DNA of 64,000 nt from Hesperophylax magnus (GCA_026573805.1 JAIUSX010000014.1:6076001-6140000), one strand, 5' to 3'; shown: positions 52,001 to 63,458, counted from the stretch's first letter. Numbers and translations: made by a program. The notes: generated from the letters alone by a model not told the origin.

Positions 52001-55000
52001 TATGAGGCGATCTGCTAGATTTGGATACATAAAAAGCGCAAGGAATCGGAAAAACTTAAGATTCGAGGTAGTTATTAGTCCAAAGAAAGACATAAGAAGC
52101 GTCAAGAGGAAAAGTCAAGTCCAACCACCACTGTCCCGAACCGTTTTAAGAACCATGATATCTAGCATGGTAGATTGATAAAAGCCTATGTTAATACGAC
52201 ATTCACGAAATCCGTCATCTACGGTTATTTGCGAGCACGGTCAGAATTTGATTTCGACAGTCAGGAGACAAATGCCGGCGTCCAAGGTGACAGATAAGCT
52301 GTCATGCATAACTTTTTGGATATTGTCGTTCGTTATGCAAAATAACTGGCTTATTAAGGAATGAACCAACTGAGCACTTAGAATTGAAAAAAATCGTATA
52401 CATGGTCTACAGATATGAATTGAATTTGAAACAGTAATGAATTAATCTAAGTCTCAATCAATTAATTCCATTCCAGATCAGTGAAACAAAAGTTGCTAGT
52501 TAGGGAGTAGGTAGAGTCAAAAAGTACATACGGACTGCCTATGTACATTAAAGTTATTATTTTGATACGAAATTGTCAATTTCTTAGTATTTTTAACTTT
52601 TACGTAGCCTTCTTACGTTTAGGAATGTAAATTGATAGACAAATGCGCCAGTATTACAAGCGTATATCGATTCCTTATTTATCTTTCAAAATCTGGCTAT
52701 CAAAATCGCGACCATGCTCGGGAAATCGGTAGGCCTATAGATCCGGTATTGTTAAGTTATTGATTGCCAGAACCCCAGATGGGTCTCTCCATCGTTTCTC
52801 ACGTCAAGACTACGTTGGTTTTTTTTAAAATGAAGCTACTATTCAAAGATGCCAAAAGCCGCGACTGTTCCTACACAACATTCATTTATACATACCTACT
52901 TATAACGTGTAAGTGCTCTCATCCAAGGCAGTTTGTTTTTGTTCTTGAAGCCAGTGGAGAGACAACATTGATAGAAATGGACCTCTAAATTTTTTACTCC
53001 AAATAGGCTCAGGAATCATTGTTTAAGATTATTTGGGTACGTGCTGTTACACCTTGTATACTGTGGATTGACTGGTGAAGCATTTCAAATTGCGTATCAA
53101 ATCCCGACGAGACAAACCTTTTTTTTTAAATTTTGATCATTTACTTTTGTTAACTTTCTATCATCACGCATTTTTTTTCAACTCGCTCTTGACACACTTC
53201 TCGCTTCATTAACTTTCACTATCCCCATTGTTATTCTGACTCTTGACATGGCCCGACTCAAGAATTTGTTTCACTCTATCGTACCATCTCTTTCTCAAGC
53301 ATCCCCGACTTCTTTTACCACTAACATTCGCAAAACACAATATATTCTCTTTACACTCCTTTCTTCATTCATCCGCTCTACATGCCCAAAGCAACTAAGC
53401 GTCCATTCTTAATCTTACACATTGTGCTTACATCGGCCCTTCATTAATATTATTTATTTATTTTGATTAACCTCTTTACTTGATGAATAATCGAATTATT
53501 TATTTACTACTTTTGAATGTAGCTGCAACTTTGTTCATTCATTGTAAGTAAATAAAACAATGTAACATTGTTTGAACCACCATATGTTTTTATATATGCC
53601 GACTGATATATGCAAAATATACTAACTTAACATTACAAAAAAATGGGTGAAAATAATATGTTACTAAGTGTTGAAGTGGGAGGGGGGTGGAGGCGTGACT
53701 AAGGAATTAGTGAAGAGTGGGGGGAAGAGCTGAGAGGGAGTCCATTATTATTAGTTTTTATTTTTTTTTTTTTTTTTTAAAGAAAGACAAATATTCCCGG
53801 GTTACTAATAACCTGACAATATTTGAAAATCTCCTACTACCACCACAGTAAGCTGAAAATTTTGCTTGTGTTGTGATGGAGGACTTAGCCATCAATTTAA
53901 AAAATATATCTTACAGTTCCATCTTTAGACCTTTTCACCATCCCTTCCAGCTCAATCCCCCATTTTTCACTAATCCATAGTCAGGTCTCCACCCGACTCC
54001 TATAAAAAAATATACACAAAACTTTTCATGTATTTATTTATTTTATGAACGGCCTGGTAGGCTTGTTGCTTATGGATTGTTTCCGAACCTCCACATTTAT
54101 TATTTCGCGGTCTGTATTGTCTTTTTTTAAGATTTCATTTACAGAGAATTTTGCTAACAGAACTTGTGAAAATATAAGATTTTCTTACTTATTAAGCGAT
54201 GCCTCGTTCGTGGTGCATCCCAACGCTCCTAGAATTACAAGCTGTTCGTTGACAAAATTTCCATTGATATATTTGTCCCACAACTTGTCAAAGTGCGTTG
54301 CGTTTCCACTGCGCAGAGCACTGCAGTAAACGTGCTCGCGAAGATTTGGGTTAATTCTGTAAAAAATCAATTTTAGAATTAGGTTAAGGATCGCAGCCGT
54401 AGTTAACATAAAGACAGTAATCAAAAATATGTATAACTTGGATACTGCAAGTTTCAAACATATTACTCGGGTTCAGAAAAAAAATTCAGTAAAATTGATA
54501 TAAAATGTAATAAAAAACACACTTAAAATCTTTTCGAATACTTACCGTAAAAACTCTAATATTCATTAAATTTAATAGGCTTAATTTGAAGATTATAAAC
54601 CTCTTTGTAACATTTGTAGATATTATTAGGAAGTGAGGGCGCCGACTGCCGTTTTACTTTTCCACCTTTCGCAGTTACTTTTGCAAGGACATCACTGTCT
54701 ACGTACTACAAAAATTGATAGGTACCGGTGGAATTGATATTTTATGAGGCTTTGGAATTATGCTTACGATGTGTTAGAAGTAGCTATTAGTTGTTCGAAC
54801 TGTTCCGATGCATCTTCGATGCAAGCCTTTTGTCCCAGGTTGCAGGCGAAGCTAAGTGCGGTTCCACGGAAAAGCTTGGTCAGGTGGGAATCGGTTATTT
54901 TTTCTACAAGGCCCAATTCAGTGGTGACGTGGTCCAATAAAGTCAAGATATGTTTCTGCAAATTAAAACAGCCACCATCCAGTAAGTTTCAAGATCATTT

Positions 55001-58000
55001 TTGTAATCATTGAGTTATTTTCTAGATTTGTTTAGCGCTTTGGAGATGATATTAAAGAATTATAACATTTATTAATACGGTAACGATCAGCTCAAATTTT
55101 AATAGTGATTTTGTGATAATTGAAAGGTCCCTGATAAAATCAACCGTCAACAATGACGGTTTTGTTGTCATGCTTCTTTTCGGTAGGTACTAACTGTCCA
55201 CTGAGTTGACATATTCTGTAATAATATAAATACCTCTGTGAATATAATAAAAGTAGGGTTCATATTTTAGGTATTCCTGTACAATATTTATGTAATTGCT
55301 TAAATAATCATATTATGTAAATATTTATCGATCGCAAGTTAGTTGTAACCTACGCCCCCCCAAGGCATTCTTGGCTTTCGCCTAACGTAGTGCGTATCGC
55401 CTCCTGCCCTTCGTCGCCTGGTCCCAAGAAGCGTGCAGGCCGAGTCCTGCCTCGCCCGGCAGGACTCGCCGACTGGACATCATGAACCACCGAGCGCATT
55501 CGAGAGCTCTTCGCCTCTTGCTCTTCAATACCGCGCCTTACTATGATTCGCCCCATAAAAGCTAGGATGTATATAAATCGTTTGGAATTTTAGAACTATT
55601 ACGTCATGGAGGTTTGACCAGATAGACTGTGTGACAAATGCATTCTTAATTGAGGTGGTTAATGCACGGGTTGACTTATATACCAGAGTTCTAAAGTCTG
55701 GAAATTGGTTTATGAAATGTTCAGATGCTGTTAAATGCTTCTTGTGGTGCGATGTTTCGGGTTGTTTATAGAGTTTGATAAAATAGGGTTTACTTTAGAA
55801 GATATGTAGTATTGTTTTCTAATACATCAATATAAACGATTTTTTTTTAAATTTTATATAACTTGTGTGTTTTTATGTGGTAAAATAATATTTTAATTCT
55901 AACTTATTTTCGGAATGTGTATAAAAATCGCAACATATTTTTTTTCTAACAGAGCAACTAATTTTCTATTCATATCAGTTTCGATTTCCCGCACGAACGT
56001 TCATCAAGCTTATTTTGTTATCTTACAGTCATCACATACGAGATTTTCAGACAGGAATTGATATGGAGGAGTTTGCCGAAGAAAGAAAGTTTAATAATTA
56101 TTTTAAGCGTATTTGAAGTCAGAACTAGTGCATCCAGTATCAAAGTCTCTCTCTACTCTGTGATCAACGGCCTCCAGCACCGACTTTGAGAAAACACGTA
56201 ATCTCCTTACGGAACCATGTGTAGATTACCCGTAGAAAGAGTCTAAGGACGGATTGTTTCGGAGAATTTGAACAATTCATCAAATTTCAACGTTCATTTT
56301 CAAGTTCTGTGAAAAAAATTTTCAAGTTCTGTTTTTATTTCAGTTTTGTCAAGCAACTAGCCTACAATGATATAATAACAGAACTTGAATAGGACTTTCA
56401 CAGAATCCGAAAATGAACGTTAAAATTTGAACAATTCATCAAATTTCAACGTTCATTTTCGGGTTCTGTGAAAGACTTATTCAAGTTCTGTTTTTATATC
56501 ATTGTAGGCTAGTTGCTTGACAAAACTGAAATAAAAACAGAACTTGAAAAAATCTTTCACAGAACTTGAAAATGAACGTTGAAATTTGATGAATTGTTCA
56601 GATTCTCCGAAACAACCCGTCCTTAGTCTATTTAAATGAACCATCTAATTAAGAAAGTGTGATGTATGGTAAAAAGTTGGGTATTCAAGCGATAGATGGC
56701 ACCAGTCATAAATCTTACTCCAGAGTCCGACAGATGTCGCTAGAGTGTAGCAATTGCCTGTGGGGTATCCTTGTCAGACTTCAAGCTTCTAGAAACAGAG
56801 AATTACCAACCCTCGGGTAATGAACGGTGTAGCTAAATCCAGACTTATGTTTATTGTAACGTAAATACACGCAATTATTGTAAAGAACCTTTTACTTCTT
56901 CACAAGAGTTCCCAAAACAGAAATCTGCTAGTAAGCAGAGATATAACAATTCGCATTGTGAATTATTAAAACCTCAAAAATTGAACTTATTTTAAGTTAC
57001 ATGTTTTCTACTGAACCCCACCATGTTAACATCATAATTATCATCACAATCACCAACAACATCTTGGACTTACGTCAAGGTTCTTCAGGGTTTCCGGAAT
57101 GATTGCGAACTTCCTCCTGAGGACATTGAAGTTGGCAATGGCAGCCACCCATGGAGCATAATCAGACTCCAGTTCCAAGAACTGAATGACCTCTAAGGCT
57201 GTTTTGTAGTCTGTCACGTTCTCTTTAGCCAAGTTCAAAACATCATTAATGATCTATGAAAAACGGTGAATCGAGTTAAATACAAAATTGCACCATATTT
57301 AAATTCAAACTATTTTTTGTTTTTTCTAAAATTGGAAATGGGGACAGAAAAACATGGAAAAGATTATTATTATTTGTATCATATTTTTCTATACACCATG
57401 TCATATTTTTATGGTACTAATATACAGTATATATTTCTAATTGAACAAACCTGGGCTCTATTCAATGTGTGAATATTAGTCCTGTCTTCTCCTTTCAAAA
57501 ATTCTGACAATACTTCCCAAGTGTACGCATCGTAGTTCACTCTGTAGAATCCTGCCAAAATAACATCCCCAATATTATTATATTAATCTGTAGCGGTAGC
57601 CATTGGTATGTTCTGGAACGTTGAAACATGCAACGCGCATCACAATGGAACCTACTAGTAAAACGGCGAATATACGCTGCACCTATCTACTCGCAATCGC
57701 CGGTTTGTTCTCGAGCAAATGTGAGTATTTCCCCTGCAAGCATCCAGTTGCTACTGAGGCAGGCGGCCGTTACGCCGGCTCATGTGTAAAAATCACGAAC
57801 TAAACATGCAAATCGACAAACATTTCATTCAGATGTTGAGTGTATTCAAAAAACTACTTCTTTGCGTAATACTGTGGTCCCGGGTTCATCGGTTGATGTG
57901 TGTTCAAGATGCGTCTGCCTACCAGCCGCGTGGCATCGAAAGAAGCTGGTTTGGGAGACTCTTTGACCTCTCCTACTGGTTTCTCGACACATCCATTTGC

Positions 58001-61000
58001 GCCGCTGTGGGAGGGATATATTCATATATCTATCACTCCTGGACACACTGATCCTTAGATTCCTACCTAACCCTTATAGCTTTTACCTTCCCAGAACTTC
58101 CTCTCCTTCCGTTCCTTCAAAAAGACCCTCCACAAAGCATCCCAAAAGATGACATAGGCCCTGAGGGAAATTATATTCCTCTGTAGGTTTAATGTAAAAA
58201 AAAATGTGTATTCAATGGAAGAATCATTCGTGTTAGTGTCGAAAAAAGCCGAACCTTTCGACACAAATCATAATTGTAGAAATCTGTATTATTGAGACCT
58301 CTATTAATTAGTATAACTTTATTAACGAAATAAAATTTGTAATTTGCATACGTAAAGCTATTATTTGGATGTTTGAAGTGGCAGGTAATCCCATCAACAC
58401 ATGAGAAAGACAGCAACTTAACCATTATTAGCAAAAAAAATGTTATATGAGGTAAGTTTAAAAAAAATCAATTAATTTGCTAATTTCTTACTGTTTACCC
58501 TGATTAAAAAAATATGTGCGCCACTGCGATCCTGTTACGTATAGGCGTCCCTTTCACTCATCTAGCAAAAAATATATTTGCTTGCATACCCGTCTGTTGT
58601 TTATTGAATACGACCCATTCGAGTCCTGTCTTTCCCTTGTCAATAGCAAGCTTCTTGGTACTCATGATAGCATCTGGTTTGGTAAAAGAGAAATCTGGTT
58701 TGCTGGTTGAGGCGTATGTGATGGGAATGTTGTATATAACTTCTGGGACATCCTCGCCAAACGTGACCATACGTTTCTGAAAATATTTTTATTATATAGT
58801 TCTGAATTTTCCTGATTTGGATTAGAAGGTAAACGGCACATGGATGTTTTTTTAGATCATCATATCCATAAAATTTTACATCCAAACTGAATGTGTAAAC
58901 AACAAAAATAGTATGGGAGCACTGGCGTTTCATCTTGGGGTAGGAAGGAAGGTATGAACTCGGTAACGGGAAGGTTATAAAATACTATTTATTTTTTTAT
59001 GTATGTATAAATTACAAACAAAATGAATCTTTGTCTGTCCAACAGGGAAGGATTCCCGTTTCAGGACAGCCAAATTGTGTATTTAGTACATAATATTCTT
59101 ACAATGGAATGGCGATGCTGTCAAAACCAATTTTGAGAACATTGTTGATTGCATTCGAAGTGACAGGATGGTTGCTTTATCCTTGAAAGAATCGCAAAGA
59201 TGTAATTTATTACCTGGGTCAATTTGGATAACATAGTAATTTCATTCAGAACAGACGAATGGTTTCTTTCGGGACATCACAAGTCTGAGATTCTTTCCAG
59301 GGCATTTTGGAGAACATTTACAATTGTATAGTTAGAATTTCAGGCACTAACGAATGAATTGGTTTACTGTAAATCTTTTAGTAAAATATCAATGAATTGT
59401 CACGATGTCAGAACACGTGTTCATAAAAATCATTTTCGCTATCGTCATTATATATTATTAAGAAAAAAGCAGGTGCATGAACACGTGTTCCGATATATTA
59501 GGATTTTACTACAAGTTTATCGGAAAATGTGAATGATTTGAAAAACGAATAATTTGAAGATTTTTGTAATCAGCAAATACTTATTTATCTTAGTATAGTT
59601 AGAACTATTGTGCGGTATTCAAAAAAACTAACCTAATTCGATCAGCTTAAAATAAAGTGTTATTTTGGAATATCTTACCTGTTCGAGGCTCATTATCCCC
59701 GTTTCGTAGTTAATATCCACATGGGGTACAGGATATCCGCCCTGTGTGGTCCAGGAAGACATGACTGCGGTCACATTGTAGCCATTGTAATTCGTCAAAC
59801 TTCCATCAATTACTGCTTGTCGCTGCAGGGATTCAAACAAGTCCTCAGGATAGGACGGTCTATACATCCTGGAAAAATACTGTTTTTTCACATAGTTCTT
59901 AAACAACATTTTGTCTATTTTAATTGCCGATTAAAAGTAATTCATTGCTATACACATGTAAAGTGTTGGAATTTATTAAATGTAGATTAAGCATATATTA
60001 AAACGGTAAAAATATTTATAAATATCATCGTACAAATATTATATTCAATAAAATAATAATAAAAATAATTGGATGACTTGTATAGCGCCGTTTTTGTGCA
60101 AAATCACCTCAAGGGCAATAGTAACATTGTGGTTTCATGTAAGTCGTTTTGAAGCGTTTTTTTAAATTTGTGGCAGGGTTACTTTTTTTTAAATTTTAGC
60201 ACGTATTGTGTGTAAGGTTGCGTATAAACAAGACAAAGCTGAACCACGAATTATGGGAAAGGAAAAAAGCAACCGCATACGAAGCGAAATATGAGAGCGG
60301 AACACGGTGTATAGCCTTGTAAGGAGTCATTTATAATCATTATAACTAGCAGTTAAAAACCCGCTCCGCGGGTTTTTTCTTTTTGGGTATGCTTCCAGAA
60401 GATTTCTTCTTATTAAACGATTGTTAATAGTCAAGTAATTTCGCATAACTATGTGTATTGTGAGCTGCATATTTAAATATTCGCGCCAGTCATTTGGTTC
60501 GTTCTTATACCGCCAGAGGTGCGCTCTGTCGGCCATCTATAGCCGCCGTGCTTATCGGCCATATTGAAGGAACGCGTGATTTTTTATAAACGTCAAACAT
60601 AATCACGTAATTGTGGTTAATTTTCATTATAATGTAATTAATCCAATAGATTATGAACTTTCTAAAACATATTTTCTTCGATATTATCAAAAAAAAAATG
60701 TGAGCAGAAACGATGTTTTTGAAGAAAACTCGTATTAAATGAGCCGAAATTGAGAGGCAGAGTAATCGTTTGTTGCCTGCAGACCCCCCATGCGGAATTT
60801 ACCCGAAACACACAATTTGAATTTGACCAATCAGAGGGCCTACATCGTCCAGACGCTAGGGTAATAATACTATCAGATATTAGTGTCACTCACATCTTGT
60901 TTAGGTATTCATTCAGTGCCTTCTTGAATGTCAACTCTCCGATCCAGTTCTCTATCATCCTGATAACGGATGCTCCCTTATTGTATATGAGGGTGCGGAA

Positions 61001-61132
61001 GTGGCCATCGATTTGTGTCGGGGTGATGACGTTTTCATTGGAGAGGGGATTTGACATCACAGAAGTGTCGCCCTGCAACGCCGTGTGCACCTCGGCCGGG
61101 ATGAACTGGGTCGCTAAATCTAAGGGTTCGAC
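48803..61132 (-). CDS. APN: Aminopeptidase N gene B (tandem paralogue), last ten coding exons; 5' end off-window
   Basis: Second M1 aminopeptidase on the same strand, upstream of gene A. The in-window part is 1680 bp (559 residues plus TAA) covering the YNKG tyrosine, the V-M-x-x-W motif, domain 3 and the whole helical C-terminal domain. Exons equivalent to A exons 1-4 (signal peptide, GAMEN, HEXXH) were not found between 61133 and 64000 and should lie further right. The nine shared exons from the 239-bp one to the 70-bp one have the same lengths and phases as in gene A. The C-terminus ends NVGASHP without a hydrophobic stretch, so unlike typical brush-border APNs it offers no obvious GPI-anchor signal. 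A poly(A) signal follows the stop by 8 bp. Catalytic competence cannot be judged from the visible part. Confidence 0.95.
49013..50395. other. Intron 13 of gene B
   Basis: No gene. 49020-49260 matches parts of the gene A intron at 36-300. The rest is AT-rich without a recognised element; 49900-49990 has TTCCCCACAAAA words like those in the 12856-13601 MITE. Confidence 0.45.
50396..50465 (-). CDS. APN: APN gene B exon equivalent to A exon 13
   Basis: 70 bp, encodes YGSNTQTAINNMIGRMKGTQ; donor GTACGT as in gene A. Confidence 0.94.
50466..51608. other. Intron 12 of gene B
   Basis: A weak tRNA-like stretch at 50741-50812 (TTAGTGGTTTTAGTAC, GTGTGTTCTAACC) may be an old SINE; otherwise nothing recognised. 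Confidence 0.35.
51609..51755 (-). CDS. APN: APN gene B exon equivalent to A exon 12
   Basis: 147 bp, encodes FLAQTIAKEKPIRDQDLMTA and VEIVFQFFK; donor GTATGTAT. Confidence 0.95.
51756..52980. other. Intron 11 of gene B, first part
   Basis: 51760-52200 retains homology to gene A intron sequence at 2390-2700. No gene. Confidence 0.45.
52990..53060. mobile_element. Worn terminal repeat of the ACAGGGTGTA element family
   Basis: ATTTTTTACTCCAAATAGGC, TCAGGAATCATTGTTTAAG, GGGTACGTGCTGTTACACCT follow the right TIR of the 18580-21501 element with several differences. Solo end. Confidence 0.6.
53150..53410 (-). mobile_element. RTE-clade LINE C-terminal remnant
   Basis: Minus strand reads LSCFGHVERMNEERSVKRIY, then pieces RGCLRKRWYDRVKQILESGH and VKSQNNN: the F-G-H-V-E-R-M, G-R-x-R-K-R-W and L-E-S-G-H-V-K-S landmarks of RTE. 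It is related to the remnant at 4727-5015. Confidence 0.75.
53680..54005. mobile_element. Degraded foldback element
   Basis: GGAGGCGTGACTAAGGAATT, AGTGAAGAGTGGGGG at left against CCCCCATTTTTCACTAATCC, ATAGTCAGGTCTCCACC at right: imperfect inverted arms of about 60 bp. Also holds a T run at 53761-53780. Confidence 0.55.
54189..54356 (-). CDS. APN: APN gene B exon equivalent to A exon 11
   Basis: 168 bp, encodes INPNLREHVYCSALRSGN and VILGALGCTTNEASLN; donor GTAAGAAA. Confidence 0.95.
54768..54955 (-). CDS. APN: APN gene B exon equivalent to A exon 10
   Basis: 188 bp, encodes KHILTLLDHVTTELGLVEK and FACNLGQKACIEDA. The acceptor context (TTTGCAG) is the same as in gene A, but the 46-bp minisatellite is absent here. 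Confidence 0.95.
54957..55330. other. Intron 9 of gene B, part
   Basis: AT-rich, nothing recognised. Unlike gene A there is no minisatellite at the acceptor. Confidence 0.5.
55350..55560. other. GC-rich island of unknown origin
   Basis: About 210 bp of clearly higher GC than its surroundings, with an inverted GAGTCCTGCC...GGCAGGACTC (about 55441-55468). An open minus-strand frame of 68 codons spans it but has no recognised motif. Could be the 5' part of a retroelement. Confidence 0.4.
55561..56244. other. Intron 9 of gene B, part
   Basis: Nothing recognised. Confidence 0.35.
56245..56624. mobile_element. 380-bp near-complete foldback element with 5-bp target duplication
   Basis: Starts AAGGACGG and ends CCGTCCTT, flanked by AGTCT on both sides (56240-56244, 56625-56629). 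Nearly the whole sequence is palindromic about 56435; within each arm AACGTTCATTTTC and AAGTTCTGTTTTTAT words are themselves repeated, so alternative foldings exist. Confidence 0.92.
56630..57073. other. Intron 9 of gene B, part
   Basis: Nothing recognised. Confidence 0.35.
57074..57253 (-). CDS. APN: APN gene B exon equivalent to A exon 9
   Basis: 180 bp, encodes IINDVLNLAKENVTDYKTAL and LELESDYAPWVAAI; donor GTAAGTCC. About 82% identical to gene A by hand count (49 of 60). Confidence 0.95.
57451..57551 (-). CDS. APN: APN gene B exon equivalent to A exon 8
   Basis: 101 bp, encodes GFYRVNYDAYTWEVLSEFL and TNIHTLNRAQ. It is short and therefore easy to miss. The Asp of VNYD is the usual family residue; gene A has His there. 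Confidence 0.95.
57600..58203 (+). mobile_element. Retroposon of unnamed family, copy 2
   Basis: The 3' 120 bp (AAAGACCCTCCACAAAGC, ATAGGCCCTGAGGG, terminal GTTTAATGTAAAAAAA) matches 31876-32010. The preceding 57600-58060 is GC-richer than the intron and probably its body. No transposase or RT motif seen. Confidence 0.5.
58204..58589. other. Intron 7 of gene B, part
   Basis: Nothing recognised. Confidence 0.35.
58590..58776 (-). CDS. APN: APN gene B exon equivalent to A exon 7
   Basis: 187 bp, encodes KRMVTFGEDVPEVIYNIPIT and EWVVFNKQQT; phase 1 donor GTATGC. Confidence 0.95.
58777..59678. other. Intron 6 of gene B
   Basis: No exon or known repeat. ACACGTGTTC occurs twice near 59410-59490 in inverted context. 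Confidence 0.35.
59679..59868 (-). CDS. APN: APN gene B exon equivalent to A exon 6
   Basis: 190 bp, encodes MYRPSYPEDLFESLQRQAV and VTAVMSSWTTQGGYP, which keeps the canonical W-T-x-Q-G-G-Y-P form that gene A has altered. Confidence 0.95.
59869..60893. other. Intron 5 of gene B
   Basis: No gene. Contains a GC stem followed by Ts at 60355-60378 and a less AT-rich part (60480-60570, GCCAGAGGTGCGCTCTGTCGG). Confidence 0.4.
60894..61132 (-). CDS. APN: APN gene B exon equivalent to A exon 5
   Basis: 239 bp, starts VEPLDLATQFIPAEVHTALQ and contains IYNKGASVIRMIENW with the catalytic Tyr. It is three residues shorter in the HTA...GDTS loop only if aligned without gaps; total length equals the A exon. 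Donor GTGAGT. Confidence 0.95.
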
Positions 61133-62420
61133 CTAAAATAAGGCATTTAGATGACACTACTGCGCTGATTTATCTAGTCAATTTTACAAACTGTTTGTCG
61201 AAAATCATAACGAAATAGATGATGGTTAGCGGCGGGGCTTTTTTAATACATTTGGATTTGAGACAGACCAATAAATATCTAGTATTACTCAGTCAATTAT
61301 TACTAAATATTTACATTTTTTACTATTGTTTCGTACCGACGATTGATACTTTTTGGAATGTAATATTTACGACAAAGAAAGAATCGAGCGATTGTGTATG
61401 TTTATAACAAGGAAAATTAGTCGTGGGGAAAAGGAGGTCTTTACCTTATGAATGATGTTTGTTTCATTTGGAAGTTCTGGTAGTTTCTAGAAGGTTCCCC
61501 ACGCGCCATTGTACGTCTAATAAGAACCTCTGTTTCCACATCACGAAACGTTTTGTGATCACCACACGTAACAATTTAATGTATTTAACTTAGGGGTGAT
61601 AATTTAGACTCTTTTGCGGACAGAGCGAAATAATATGCAACTTTCAACCACGACAAATATTCGAATATAAAACAAAATAACGCTTTTGCGTTGGTCTTCT
61701 TTTTTCAAATTTTCTTTCTTGCCTTAAACCACGGTACCTTTAGGAATGGAACGAAAAACTGTTTCATATTAAACAACAATATTATTGAAAATAATATAAT
61801 CATTCCGTTGATTGTGTTTTTTTGGACTAATATTAAATTTGAATTAACTGATGGAGGATGTCCAATCTGGACGTGAGTTGGCGGTCATCTTGAACGCTTC
61901 CCGGGAAGTGATTTGAATTTGAACGGCTCTATGGTCTGCTTGCGAGATTTGTTAACTATCTTCATATACTTAAAAATCATACTATATGGTGTGTTGAGAC
62001 CTTCTGTACATATTTGAATATACTGCGATGTATAACTATTTCGATTGTTTGAAGGAAGCGAGAACTATTTAACGACATTCAAAACCTCTCAGCAATTATT
62101 TGGTCATACAAAAAGTAGCCTTTCAGATGAGGTAGATATACCAAGTGCCCTCAAAAACTATCCAACTATTAAAAACTCAGTTAATATACAATTATACAGG
62201 TAAATACAATTACAAAAATTAAATAAAATAATCAGACATAGGGTACATTAATTTGCATGCATCTAAACAAAGATTTAAAAACAAAACAAAATAAAATATA
62301 AACTCACTCAAATGACAAATGGTAACATAAAGGTGACATAGAGAGGTGAGAGACAATTTTTTTTAATCAATATAAAATATCGACGAAAATACTTCAGCAC
62401 AATCAATGTTATTATATAGT
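61133..62420. other. Intron 4 of gene B, part
   Basis: I searched for an equivalent of the HEXXH exon and did not find it. AT-rich, no repeat recognised. Confidence 0.45.
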
Positions 62421-62429
62421 TGACAGCTC

Positions 62430-63076
62430 ATGTTCCGCAGCTACCGCCCACATCTAAGTCACCAAGATTCAGCAGCGTACTTCAATATACCATCATTAGA
62501 AGTTCGAAGAAGCTCGGCCGATGTACTTTTTCTTCAAAAAATAGCCAGGTCCGTTGTTGATTGCCCAGAACTCCTAGAACGAATTCAGATACGTGTTCCT
62601 AACAGACGAACCAGATCAAACATGATTTTTAGCCTCCCCCAATGTAACACTAATTCTAAGCAGAATTCTTTCATCTATCGTGCGTCCAACACTTTTAACA
62701 CACACTATTCACAATTTGACATCTTTAACTCTGCACCACACTCCTTAAAATCCCACAGACACTCTCTCGATACATTACAACAACAATAACTACAGATACC
62801 ATCTAATACAACCACCACTTTATTAACTTCCTTTATACATACCTCAACCTAACCGATCCCTCCTCATCCTACCCCCCTCCCTATTCCCCCCTAAATAACT
62901 TGTTTCTTGAAATGTAATTTTCATTAGTAAATATCTCGGAATCACACTCAGATACACTTGTATATAATACCTATGTGGAAACCTGTAAATGGTTTATTTA
63001 CTGAAACTAAATTATTATTATGCTGTTATTAATGTAAACTGTTGGTATCCCAAATAAAATAAAATAAAAAAAATAA
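62430..63076 (+). mobile_element. Jockey-like LINE 3' fragment
   Basis: Open frame 62430-62789 reads IPSLEVRRSSADVLFLQKIA, ELLERIQIRVPNRRTRSNMI and SFIYRASNTFNTHY, the L-E-x-R-R-x-x-A-D ... V-P-x-R-R-T-R ... Y-R ... N terminal pattern. It is followed by a 290-bp 3' UTR and an AAATAAAATAAAATAAAAA tail. Confidence 0.8.
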
Positions 63077-63089
63077 AAATTTGGGTCAG

Positions 63090-63420
63090 AGGGCTAAAAA
63101 AAGTGATTTTATTTTTAAATATATTCAGGTGAAACATTTTAATGGCGTCTTTAACAATGGGAATTGGAAATATTTGTATATGATATTAATATATTATATG
63201 ACCAGACAGGTTGGACCTATTTATTTTGACCGTTGGAGGCCAACACTGCATAATTTGGTTAAAGAGTTGAAGGACATAGATAGAGGCAGTAGAAATTCGG
63301 AAGAAGTGGAAGAATTTTCTTAAACAGCTAGAACGGTGTTGTATGAATATCTCCGGAGGTTATCCACCATTTATCTGCCCTAGTATAAGTAAAGGATGGT
63401 TACTCCTTCAGAGCTCATGC
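63090..63420 (+). repeat. Possible decayed retroelement piece
   Basis: GACATAGATAGAGGCAGTAG and GGAAGAATTTTCTTAAACAG have counterparts at 22589-22640 (GAATAGAGGCAGTAG, AATTTTCTAGAGGCAG). Frame reads WRPTLHNLVKELKDIDRGSR. Family not identified. Confidence 0.35.
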
Positions 63421-63458
63421 AAGCACTCCATTTTTTGTAATAAAACGACTCTACATAT

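Noticed and set aside
55350..55556. Horizontally acquired bacterial gene
   Set aside because: Only 68 codons, no recognisable domain and no flanking bacterial sequence; composition alone is not enough.
57603..58051. Protein-coding gene in the GC-richer intron segment
   Set aside because: Two short frames (66 and 89 codons) without recognised domains lie within what appears to be a retroposon body.
60355..60378. Rho-independent terminator
   Set aside because: Eukaryotic intron context; no adjacent gene on either strand that it could end.
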